A stretch of DNA of 44,553 nt from Salinarimonas sp. (GTDB lineage: Bacteria > Pseudomonadota > Alphaproteobacteria > Rhizobiales > Beijerinckiaceae). Below, one piece after another: positions 8,327 through 15,801 of the stretch; position 1 is the stretch's first letter; each line of letters starts with the position of its first letter. The notes beneath the pieces were generated by a model. That model did no database searches and had not been told where the DNA came from. It worked only from the letters and a program-made list of their open reading frames with translations. The translations under genes and the position numbers were made by a program. The stretch lies in assembly GCA_020832565.1 (NCBI GenBank), contig JAFIEI010000032.1:1-44553 (forward strand). The letters are read 5' to 3'.

Positions 8327-9616
8327 TCACTTTAATCTTCTTGTACCGCTGACACCGAGCCCGAATTCGAGCAAACGCGTCGCACGGGCAACGTTTTCAT
8401 GAATTGCTACAAGAGCGGCATATTCGATCGGACAGCTTTTGGCGTCCGGCGGCGGGCCCTGGCGGTCGAGAATTTCGGCTTGCTCGCGTGTCAAATTGGC
8501 CTCTCTACCACGAAGAATCACTCCCAAGGTGCGAGCAGCAGTGATTTTTCGCCAGAACAATATGTTGCTGAAATTAAATGGAAATAGATCGATGCCTGTA
8601 TATGTCGCAAGAAACGACATCTCGCCAAGATCGAGCATGTGTGAATCATGAGTTGTAGGATCTACCAGCACGGCATTATCGTACTTGTCGCCACTCCGAT
8701 TTGCCGCTTCGATCTTCTTTTTTCCGAGCCGACCTTTGCCGCTTATGACTTCTTCCGTGAAATCAGGGTGTTTTTTGAGTATCGCGGCTCGTTTTGCTTC
8801 GCGACGTGCGAGTTTTCGCTCTGTCGTCGCGACAAGCGTAGCTCTGAGATAGGCTTTGACAAAAATAGAAATCAGTGAAACTCGAATGGAAATTGATATT
8901 AGTACTAACTGAGAGCTGATATCCCCATCATCGATCTCAGACCTGATCGCAAATATTGCTTGATCGCGGAAATCGCTCCCAGACACATGCGGTTTGTCAA
9001 AGAACTTGAAATCCAACCGTTGTCCCTCACTCGCAAGACGCTCCAACAGCGCATAAACGCGGTCATCAGCTCGTCCTTTCGATGTATCGAGACTGCGTTT
9101 CGAGGCCTTGACGTCGGCTAGACGAGCGATTCCGGGTACTTTGTCGATGAGCAAGCTGAACGCATCAAGATACCCTTCCGTGTATCCAGGACTATCGAGC
9201 GCTTTCAGAAGAACATCGATTTCCGCTGATCGCCGGAAGATCTCAAGGGCAAGGCATTGACGAATGTCGGCCTCGGCGTCTGAAACGTGTGGACGCCCTT
9301 GGCTAGAAAAACTTTCGGGTGCGATGCGATGGAACGCAAAAAAGCCGCCCCGGTCTCTCAGGGCACGCCTTTCCCCGACAGAGAAAGGTGAACCCGCCAC
9401 GTCATACTCTCCCGCTTCAAGCCAGGTCACCGTTGGGCACTGAAAACTGTCGAGCCGCTGCAGAAGCGGCTTTGAAAACGCGCTGCGCCAGCATTTAAAT
9501 CGGCTCGAATCGACAAAAACATGCGGCGATAGGAGCGGCGGCGGCACATACCCGAGCTCGCACGCAATTTGTGCAAGCTCGTAAGTCACGCGTGGCAGGA
9601 GCTCGGATTCCGACAT
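8327..9616 (-). CDS. unrecognised 429-residue accessory protein
   Basis: I do not recognise this protein. It starts MSESELLPRV and is mixed alpha/beta by appearance. A stretch at about 238-262 (SSQLVLISISIRVSLISIFVK) is strongly hydrophobic but carries Arg and Lys, so it could be a buried helix pair or a weak membrane segment. It is followed by a very basic section, about 265-310, rich in Arg and Lys (TERKLARREAKRAAILKKH), which could bind nucleic acid. A later section (about 335-365) is again hydrophobic and aromatic. No nuclease, ATPase or helix-turn-helix motif was found. The gene is intact, transcribed leftward on its own, and divergent from the recombinase pair. Its codon use is less GC-biased than that of the core genes, consistent with transfer. 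Placement between a recombinase and a nuclease/protease cluster suggests cargo of the element. Confidence 0.75.
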   Translation of the reverse strand: MSESELLPRVTYELAQIACELGYVPPPLLSPHVFVDSSRFKCWRSAFSKPLLQRLDSFQCPTVTWLEAGEYDVAGSPFSVGERRALRDRGGFFAFHRIAPESFSSQGRPHVSDAEADIRQCLALEIFRRSAEIDVLLKALDSPGYTEGYLDAFSLLIDKVPGIARLADVKASKRSLDTSKGRADDRVYALLERLASEGQRLDFKFFDKPHVSGSDFRDQAIFAIRSEIDDGDISSQLVLISISIRVSLISIFVKAYLRATLVATTERKLARREAKRAAILKKHPDFTEEVISGKGRLGKKKIEAANRSGDKYDNAVLVDPTTHDSHMLDLGEMSFLATYTGIDLFPFNFSNILFWRKITAARTLGVILRGREANLTREQAEILDRQGPPPDAKSCPIEYAALVAIHENVARATRLLEFGLGVSGTRRLK

Positions 9617-9796
9617 CGCCTACACTCTACTTCGATATCCGCAACGCGGAAAAGTTACGTGTGTGCATAGACATCATCGATTCGCTTCATTTTCAACGCT
9701 GAATATCTCTCGTATGCAAAAATAGCATGTTTGTTTCCCGGTTTTGATTGCCAACCCAAGACACCATTACCGCGCTTGTTAGGCGCGGAAGGTTCG

Positions 9797-10048
9797 ATGG
9801 CGCACGAGAGGAAATCAAGGAAGACGGCTGCGTCCGAGGGTGTCTTACACCATTCCGGCGATCAGGGCGTCCCGCCAGATCTTGAAACCACCGTCGATCG
9901 AGGAGTATCATCCACCGCGACGCCCGATCGCATGCAGCGCCCAACCTTGGATGATAACTGGCCGTCGCAACCTGCTGTGACGGTGTCGGAGCTGAACGTG
10001 ATCGAGAGCTTCCTCAGCGAGCTTGTCGACGAAATCATCAAGCGCTGA
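9797..10048 (+). CDS. small protein upstream of the serine recombinase
   Basis: This 83-residue protein starts at the ATG at 9797, chosen over an earlier in-frame start at 9731 because GGAAGG lies five bases upstream. The first 60 residues are polar and probably disordered. The last 21 (VSELNVIESFLSELVDEIIK) should form one amphipathic helix. It ends 28 bases before the recombinase start, on the same strand, so the two are likely co-transcribed. Small genes in this position are sometimes recombination directionality factors or partners of the recombinase, but no sequence feature proves that here. Confidence 0.55.
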   Translation: MAHERKSRKTAASEGVLHHSGDQGVPPDLETTVDRGVSSTATPDRMQRPTLDDNWPSQPAVTVSELNVIESFLSELVDEIIKR

Positions 10049-10076
10049 ACGTGTGGGCTGATGTGTGGAGAGGCCG

Positions 10077-11783
10077 ATGTTTGACGAGAATACCACAGGG
10101 CAGCAGATTGAACGCTGGGCGAATGGGGCGGTGCGTGTTTGCATTTATATGCGTGTATCCACGGGACGGCAGGCCGAGTCTGATCTCTCAATCCCAGATC
10201 AGCGACGTCAGTTGAACGCATATGCTGCCGCGCATGGATGGAACGTGGTGTCTGAGTTCGTCGATTCTGGGCTCTCGGCGACTGATGACCGTCGGCCCGC
10301 TTTTCGCGACATGATCGAGCAGGCGACAGACAGCGAGCATTCGTTCGACGTCATTCTTGTGCACTCGTTCTCTAGCTTCTATCGCGATAATCTCCATAGC
10401 GAGTTGTACATTCGGAAGCTGCGGAAAGCGAATGTGCGTGTGATCTCGATCACGCAGCCGTCGAGCGATGACCCTGCCGGCAATCTCATTCGGAACATCA
10501 TTTCACTCTTCGATGCTCATCAATCTCTTGAAAACGGCAAACACGTTTTGCGTTCAATGAAAGAAAATGCACGCCAGGGTTTTTATAACGGATCGCCGCT
10601 GCCCTTGGGCTACACGACAGAATTTGTCGAAAGGCGAGGAAACAAGGACAAAAAGAAAATCGTCGTCGATCCCGTCGAAGCTGAACTAGTTCGTGCGATT
10701 TTTGATCTCTATACGAAGGGAGATGGGAGATCTGGTTCGCTCGGCGTGAAGGAAATCGTTAGTCGACTTAATAGAAGCGGGTTTCGGACAAGGCGTGGAA
10801 ATCTGTTCGGAGTATCAGGGATCCACAATTTGCTTCAGAACAAAATTTATATTGGAGAATATACATTTAATAAAACATGCTCAAAAAGCAAGAAATCAAA
10901 AGACGTATCTGAGCATATCTGCGTCGAAGTTGAGCCTATCATTTCTCGTTCACAATTTGATGACGTACAGTCTCTTTTGAAAAAACGCTCACCGCGCGTG
11001 ACACCGCCCAGGGAAACGACAGGGCCAATTCTGCTTACCGGGCTCGCAAAATGTGCAAGCTGCGGCGGTGGGATGACGTTGCGTACGGGTACGGCTCGAA
11101 ATGGCACGGTGCATCGCTATTACACGTGCTCAACGTGCGCACGCTCGGGAAAAATCGCGTGCAAAGGCCGGTCGATTCGGATGGACAAGCTCGACGAACT
11201 CGTCGTTGAGCATCTCTCGGAGCGTCTGTTCACGGAACAAAGAGTAGCAGAGATTCTTTCGCAGCTTGCACAGAGAAGGTCGGCTCGGTCAGCGGAGGTA
11301 GACCGCCGAACGACTGCACTGAAGAACCAAATTGAGGCTGCAGAAGAGAAGCTGCGCCGCTTGTACGCAATGGTCGAGAACGGTATCGCTGAGCAGGACG
11401 ATATCCTCCGCGATCGGATCAAGGCCCTACAGGATGAGCGTGATCTTGGAAAAGAGGCTCTTTCGCGTGCGCAGGCGACGGCATCTCGCGAAATCATCAT
11501 CACACCGGACATGATCAAGCGATTTGCCGGTGCGATGCGCCTGCACATCAGTTCGGGCGAAACCCCGTTCCGGAAGGCGTACTTGAAGGCCGTCATTGAT
11601 CGCATTGACGTCGATACCAACGTCATTCGCATTACAGGAAGCAAGGATATCCTTGAACGGGCGGTTCAGAGTGATCCGGAAAACTTGCCGGCTGCGGTTC
11701 GCAGTTCTGTACCGAAATGGCGCGCCCGGCAGGATTCGAACCTGCGACCTTTGGAATCGGAATCCAACACTCTATCCAGCTGA
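10077..11783 (+). CDS. large serine recombinase reading into tRNA-Arg
   Basis: This 568-residue site-specific recombinase starts at the ATG at 10077, with GGAGAGG upstream; a GTG at 10065 overlaps that site and is rejected. The N-terminal resolvase domain holds YMRVSTGRQ with the nucleophile S28 and catalytic-type R26, FVDSG and DDRRPAF. The segment matching resolvase LDRLGR reads SFSSFYR (97-103), so S100 stands where R68 of gamma-delta resolvase is expected, while R103 (R71) is kept. The recombinase DNA-binding domain follows at about 165-270, a zinc ribbon starts with C326 and C329, and a charged coiled coil spans about 400-470. The last roughly 20 residues (ARQDSNLRPLESESNT and on) are translated from the antisense of the tRNA-Arg gene. 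The native C-terminus in the unintegrated form probably differs. Confidence 0.9.
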   Translation: MFDENTTGQQIERWANGAVRVCIYMRVSTGRQAESDLSIPDQRRQLNAYAAAHGWNVVSEFVDSGLSATDDRRPAFRDMIEQATDSEHSFDVILVHSFSSFYRDNLHSELYIRKLRKANVRVISITQPSSDDPAGNLIRNIISLFDAHQSLENGKHVLRSMKENARQGFYNGSPLPLGYTTEFVERRGNKDKKKIVVDPVEAELVRAIFDLYTKGDGRSGSLGVKEIVSRLNRSGFRTRRGNLFGVSGIHNLLQNKIYIGEYTFNKTCSKSKKSKDVSEHICVEVEPIISRSQFDDVQSLLKKRSPRVTPPRETTGPILLTGLAKCASCGGGMTLRTGTARNGTVHRYYTCSTCARSGKIACKGRSIRMDKLDELVVEHLSERLFTEQRVAEILSQLAQRRSARSAEVDRRTTALKNQIEAAEEKLRRLYAMVENGIAEQDDILRDRIKALQDERDLGKEALSRAQATASREIIITPDMIKRFAGAMRLHISSGETPFRKAYLKAVIDRIDVDTNVIRITGSKDILERAVQSDPENLPAAVRSSVPKWRARQDSNLRPLESESNTLSS

Positions 11784-11794
11784 GCTACGGGCGC
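11718..11794 (-). tRNA. tRNA-Arg (anticodon CCG)
   Basis: Read on the minus strand, the acceptor stem GCGCCCG (11794..11788) pairs perfectly with CGGGCGC, followed by discriminator G and an encoded CCA (11720..11718). The D stem GCTC/GAGT has one G-T pair. The anticodon stem TTGGA/TCCAA closes the loop TTCCGAT, with anticodon CCG reading CGG codons. The T arm is GCAGG-TTCGAAT-CCTGC. All parts are intact, 77 bases in total. Its 3' end faces the accessory block and overlaps the end of the recombinase frame on the other strand, the usual arrangement at an element inserted at a tRNA 3' end. Confidence 0.95.
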
Positions 11795-11902
11795 CGGGGC
11801 GGCTGTTGCCGCGCGAATCCTCAATAGCGGATCGGGAAGGGTCGGGCAAGCGGTGTGTTGGGGGAGGGGCGTTTGCCCGCTTCGGGACGCAGACCGTCTT
11901 GG

Positions 11903-11919
11903 TTAAGCGTCTCTTAACC
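11903..11919 (+). promoter_or_regulatory. perfect CtrA box upstream of ftsK
   Basis: The sequence TTAAGCGTCTCTTAACC matches the full CtrA consensus TTAA-N7-TTAAC. It lies 47-63 bases upstream of the ftsK start and just outside the tRNA gene. CtrA is the cell-cycle master regulator of alphaproteobacteria and controls division and flagellar genes. Placement fits direct control of ftsK. Confidence 0.7.
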
Positions 11920-11965
11920 GCATCACGGCTAGGCTGCGCATGCTCTGAACAAGATTTGCCGGATC

Positions 11966-14731
11966 ATGCCGAAAACACGTCGCCATGCCTCGCCTACCGA
12001 TGAACTGACGGATGCGCTGCGCGCCTTCGTCAAGCGCCGCCTCGTGGATGGCGCGGGGCTGGTCATGCTGGTCTTCGCGATCGCCATGACGCTCGCCCTG
12101 GCCACCTGGTCGGTGGAGGATCCGAGCCTCAATCATGCCGTGGACGGGCCGGTTCGCAACTGGCTCGGCTATCCGGGCGCAGTGGCCTCCGACCTCGCCA
12201 TGCAGCTTTTCGGCCTGGCCGCCCTCGCGGCGCTGCTGCCGATCGCCTCCTGGGGCTGGCGCTTGTTGCGGGAAGGGCGTCTCGCGCGGGTGCAGTTGCG
12301 GCTGGTGCTGTTCGTGCTCGGTGTCGGTGCGGCGACGGCGATGGCGAGCGGCCTGCCGGCCACGACACGCTGGCCGTTGCCGACCGGGCTCGGGGGTGTC
12401 GCCGGTGACGCCGTTCTCGGCGCTGCCCGCGCCCTCACCGGTATGGCCGAGGGGCCGGCGGCGACGCTGCTCGGCCTCGTCTTTGCCGGTATTGCCATCC
12501 TCGCCATAACCGCCGCTGCCGGCTTCGGCTTTGCCGACGACGATGAAGAGGCGGAGGAAGAGGAATACGTCGCGGCAGCCCCGCGCGGACGCCCCGTCGA
12601 TCTCGACGACTTCGACGAATCCTCGCGTGACGACGAGCCCGGTCGGGTGATCGTCTGGCTCGGAGCGGCTGCCCATGCGGCGCTGAGCCTGCGCGTGCAT
12701 CTGCGTCGACTGTGGCAATACCTGCGCGACGCGCTGGCGGGGCGTATGCGGCGCGAGCCGGATGAAGGGTTCGCCTATGCCTCGGGGGCCATGCGCCGCG
12801 ATTCCGATATCGATGACGGTTTTGCCGATTTCGTGCGCCAACTGCCGCCGGGCACACGGCGCGAGCCCGTGCTCGACATGCCGGGCGCGCCGCGCGCCGC
12901 CCCGGCCATGCCACGCGCGACACCGCTCGATACGCCGCGCGAGGATGACGGTTTCGATGACTATGCCGACGGCGACCAGGATGCGCCCTGGTATGATGAC
13001 GGCGCTTCCTACGACGCCCGCGAAGATCAGGTCGATCCGCGCAAAGCGCCGCAGCAACCGGTCGCGCGAGAAACCGATTCCGATGGTTCCGGATCGGCTT
13101 CCAGCCGCGTCAGCATGCCTGTCGCGACGCCAAAGCCGGGCAAGCGCATAAAGCGCGAGGCTCAGCCCTCCTTCCTCGATCCGCAGGACGACTACCAGCT
13201 GCCCGCGCTTCAGTTGCTTGCCGAGCCCACCGCCTCCCATCTGGCCGAGGTCTCACGCGAAGCGCTGGAGCAGAATGCCGCGATGCTCGAATCGACGCTG
13301 GAGGATTTCGGCGTGCGCGGCGAGATCATCAATGTGCGCCCGGGTCCCGTCGTCACCCTCTACGAGCTGGAACCGGCGCCAGGCACCAAATCAAGCCGCG
13401 TGATCGGACTTGCCGACGACATTGCGCGTTCTATGAGCGCGGTTTCGGCCCGCGTCGCGGTGGTGCAGGGGCGCAATGCGATCGGTATCGAGCTGCCCAA
13501 CACGAAGCGCGACACGGTCTACCTGCGCGAATTGCTGGCCAGCCGCGATTTCGAATCGTCCAAGCAGAAGCTCGCCCTTTGCCTCGGCAAGACCATCGGC
13601 GGCGAGCCGGTGATCGCGGATCTGGCCAAGATGCCCCATCTGCTGGTTGCCGGTACCACCGGTTCGGGCAAGTCGGTGGCGATCAACACCATGATCCTGT
13701 CGATCCTCTACCGGCTGTCGCCTGAGCAGTGCCGCATGATCATGGTCGATCCCAAGATGCTGGAACTGTCCGTCTATGACGGCATCCCGCATCTGCTCTC
13801 GCCCGTGGTGACCGATCCCAAGAAGGCCGTCGTCGCGCTCAAATGGGCCGTGCGCGAGATGGAGGATCGCTATCGCAAGATGTCGAAGATGGGCGTGCGC
13901 AACATTGACGGCTTCAATGCCCGCGTGGCGGAGGCGACCGCACGCGGCGAGGTGATCACGCGTTCGGTCCAGACCGGGTTCGACCGCGAGACGGGGGAGG
14001 CGATCTTCGAGGAAAGTGAGATGAACCTCGAGCCGCTGCCCTATATCGTCGTAATCGTCGACGAGATGGCCGACCTGATGATGGTCGCCGGCAAGGAGAT
14101 CGAGGGCGCCATCCAGCGTCTCGCCCAGATGGCGCGCGCAGCCGGCATCCACCTGATCATGGCGACACAGCGCCCCTCGGTCGACGTCATCACCGGCACG
14201 ATCAAGGCGAATTTCCCCACGCGTATCTCGTTCCAGGTGACATCGAAGATCGATTCGCGCACGATTCTCGGCGAGATGGGCGCCGAGCAGCTGCTCGGTC
14301 AGGGCGACATGCTCTACATGGCCGGCGGCGGGCGGATTACCCGCGTGCACGGGCCCTTTGTTTCCGATGACGAGGTCGAGCACGTCGTCGCGCATCTCAA
14401 GACGCAGGGCCGCCCGGCCTATCTCGATGCGGTCACCTCCGAGGATGATGAGGGCGGCGGAGGCGGCGATGACGGTGGTGCTGTCTTCGACAAGGGCTCC
14501 TTCGGCGATCCCGGTGCCGATCTCTACGACCAGGCCGTAGCCGTGGTGCTGCGCGACAAGAAGGCCTCGACCTCCTATATCCAGCGCCGCCTGCAGATCG
14601 GCTACAACCGCGCCGCGTCGCTGATGGAGCGGATGGAGAACGAGGGAATCGTCGGGGCGCCGAACAATGCCGGCAAGCGCGAAATCCTGCTCGAATCGCC
14701 GGAGGATCGCTACGGCAATGATGCCGATTGA
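11966..14731 (+). CDS. ftsK: DNA translocase FtsK
   Basis: This 921-residue protein pumps chromosome termini across the closing septum and activates XerCD recombination at dif. Hydrophobic membrane segments fill about residues 30-180 at the N-terminus. An acidic, low-complexity linker follows (about 185-400, rich in Asp, Glu, Arg and Pro). The motor has Walker A GTTGSGKS at 563-570 and Walker B IVVIVDE at 694-700. The C-terminal gamma domain (about 845-910), which reads KOPS sequences, is a winged helix with [23 protein letters not shown]. The linker is short compared with E. coli FtsK, as usual in this class. It is the first core gene right of the tRNA, with a CtrA box just upstream, which suggests cell-cycle control. 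Confidence 0.97.
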   Translation: MPKTRRHASPTDELTDALRAFVKRRLVDGAGLVMLVFAIAMTLALATWSVEDPSLNHAVDGPVRNWLGYPGAVASDLAMQLFGLAALAALLPIASWGWRLLREGRLARVQLRLVLFVLGVGAATAMASGLPATTRWPLPTGLGGVAGDAVLGAARALTGMAEGPAATLLGLVFAGIAILAITAAAGFGFADDDEEAEEEEYVAAAPRGRPVDLDDFDESSRDDEPGRVIVWLGAAAHAALSLRVHLRRLWQYLRDALAGRMRREPDEGFAYASGAMRRDSDIDDGFADFVRQLPPGTRREPVLDMPGAPRAAPAMPRATPLDTPREDDGFDDYADGDQDAPWYDDGASYDAREDQVDPRKAPQQPVARETDSDGSGSASSRVSMPVATPKPGKRIKREAQPSFLDPQDDYQLPALQLLAEPTASHLAEVSREALEQNAAMLESTLEDFGVRGEIINVRPGPVVTLYELEPAPGTKSSRVIGLADDIARSMSAVSARVAVVQGRNAIGIELPNTKRDTVYLRELLASRDFESSKQKLALCLGKTIGGEPVIADLAKMPHLLVAGTTGSGKSVAINTMILSILYRLSPEQCRMIMVDPKMLELSVYDGIPHLLSPVVTDPKKAVVALKWAVREMEDRYRKMSKMGVRNIDGFNARVAEATARGEVITRSVQTGFDRETGEAIFEESEMNLEPLPYIVVIVDEMADLMMVAGKEIEGAIQRLAQMARAAGIHLIMATQRPSVDVITGTIKANFPTRISFQVTSKIDSRTILGEMGAEQLLGQGDMLYMAGGGRITRVHGPFVSDDEVEHVVAHLKTQGRPAYLDAVTSEDDEGGGGGDDGGAVFDKGSFGDPGADLYDQAVAVVLRDKKASTSYIQRRLQIGYNRAASLMERMENEGIVGAPNNAGKREILLESPEDRYGNDAD

Positions 14732-14753
14732 GCCATTATTGACGGCAAAGATG

Positions 14754-14781
14754 CCGCGACCATGCCCGGAAGGTGTCGCGG
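14754..14781 (+). terminator. weak hairpin after ftsK
   Basis: CCGCGAC (14754..14760) pairs with GTCGCGG (14775..14781) around a 14-base loop, followed by TTTCG. It lies 23 bases after the ftsK stop. The loop is large and the U-run short, so termination may be partial. Confidence 0.35.
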
Positions 14782-14868
14782 TTTCGCCACAGCCGGAAGT
14801 TACGCCAGCATGAGACGACCCGTGGGATGAGCTTGAATCCATCCGCGCGGAGAACGGGGTGAAGAAGC

Positions 14869-15741
14869 ATGGTGAAGAGTTTGGTCCGGCGTGAGTCGCC
14901 CGCTGACAAGATGCATCAGGACGCAGTGAACAAGACGGCGCGCGCGTCGCGTATCGTCTCGCGCCTGCGCGGGCCGGCACTTGCGCTGGCGGCAGGCGTG
15001 GCGATCGTGCCGGCAATTCCCGACAGTGCGGCGCCGGCCCGGGCGGAGAGCGCGCAGATCGCTTTCTGGCAGATCGACAAGCTGCCGCCGCCGCGTCCCG
15101 AAGGTCTTCAGCGTGTCAGCCAGGTCGATCTTCCCGAACCGCCGGCGGGCGTGCAGGGCATCGCGCCCGGGCAGTCCCCGGAGCAGCGTTCGTCGAGCGG
15201 CAATGCCGAGCAGCTGAGTTCCGAACAGATCGTCGCCCGCGCGAACGATTTCTTCAACGGCATCACCACGATGTATGCCAGCTTCACCCAGATGAACGCC
15301 AATGGTGATCGGCTGACGGGTGAGCTCTATGTCCATCGCCCCGGGCGCCTGCGCTTCGATTACGACGACCCCGCGACGCTTCAAGTGATCGCCGACGGGC
15401 GGCAGGTCGCCATCCAGGACAGCCGTCTCAACACCCAGGATCTCTATCCGATCTCGCAGACGCCGTTGAAATTCCTGCTCGGCTCCCGCGTCAATCTGGG
15501 GCGCGACGTGAGTGTGCTCGGTGTCGAGCGTCACGACGACGAAGTCGATATCCAGCTCGAAGACCGCTCGACGCTCGGCGGAACCTCGCGGGTGACTCTC
15601 ACCTTCGATGACCGCGTGTCCGACCTGAAGCGCTGGCGCATCCGCGACCCGCAGGGCTTCACCACGACCGTGGCGCTCGACGAGGTGGATTTCACCTCAC
15701 GGCTGGATTCCGGCCTGTTCGTGATCCTGCGCCAGCGCTGA
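14869..15741 (+). CDS. lolA: LolA-family outer-membrane lipoprotein carrier
   Basis: This 290-residue periplasmic protein is of the LolA family, which ferries lipoproteins from LolCDE to the outer membrane. The N-terminus is long: a basic stretch, then a hydrophobic segment at about 33-55 ending in APARAE, which would be the signal peptide. A Pro-rich linker runs to about 110. The LolA core covers about 118-290: NDFFNGITTMYASFTQMNANGDRLTGELYVHRPGRLRFDY is the typical first sheet, split here as NDFFNGITTMYASFTQ and GELYVHRPGRLRFDY. The ATG at 14869 is preceded by GGTGAAGAAG; the in-frame ATG at 14911 has no ribosome-binding site but would give a more normal signal peptide. The ftsK-lolA neighbourhood is conserved in many proteobacteria. 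Confidence 0.88.
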   Translation: MVKSLVRRESPADKMHQDAVNKTARASRIVSRLRGPALALAAGVAIVPAIPDSAAPARAESAQIAFWQIDKLPPPRPEGLQRVSQVDLPEPPAGVQGIAPGQSPEQRSSSGNAEQLSSEQIVARANDFFNGITTMYASFTQMNANGDRLTGELYVHRPGRLRFDYDDPATLQVIADGRQVAIQDSRLNTQDLYPISQTPLKFLLGSRVNLGRDVSVLGVERHDDEVDIQLEDRSTLGGTSRVTLTFDDRVSDLKRWRIRDPQGFTTTVALDEVDFTSRLDSGLFVILRQR

Positions 15742-15801
15742 TTGCGGACTTTGCGCGAAACGCCCCTTAACCCGACGCGCGAAAAAGCGTAAACGACGGG
15801 C

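Larger units (their letters stand above)
1..11717. mobile_element. right part of an integrated genomic island
   Basis: This stretch ends exactly at the 3' end of an intact tRNA-Arg gene and carries a large serine recombinase beside that end. It also carries a stand-alone restriction-modification enzyme, a nuclease/protease cluster and proteins I do not recognise. The base composition is visibly more AT-rich than the sequence to the right, most clearly around 7800..8300, 8850..8900 and 10790..10920. Core genes begin immediately after the tRNA. The left end was not found, and no second copy of the tRNA 3' segment was seen by eye; serine recombinases need only a few identical core bases, so the absence says little. 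The boundary at 11717 is an inference from the tRNA position. It could also be several smaller elements stacked at one site. Confidence 0.6.

Noticed and set aside
183-9616. A complete DISARM, BREX or type I restriction system
   Set aside because: None of the helicase, PLD, BrxC/PglZ or specificity-subunit genes is present beside the methyltransferase; the AAA+ protein is an M41 protease, not BrxC or BrxL.
10065-10076. GTG at 10065 as start of the recombinase
   Set aside because: It overlaps the GGAGAGG ribosome-binding site that serves the ATG at 10077.
1-11717. Left-hand duplicate of the tRNA-Arg 3' end
   Set aside because: No second copy of the T-arm/acceptor sequence was seen by eye; the left attachment site is probably outside the window or too short to recognise.
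11903-13240. Long minus-strand open frame opposite ftsK, and similar long antisense frames at 13391..15016, 16159..17604, 17825..18814, 26573..27541, 29932..31521, 32359..33789, 34481..35782 and 40076..41614
   Set aside because: They lie opposite well-identified genes in GC-rich DNA, where antisense frames rarely meet stops. Their products are Arg/His/Gly/Ala-rich with no recognisable domain.
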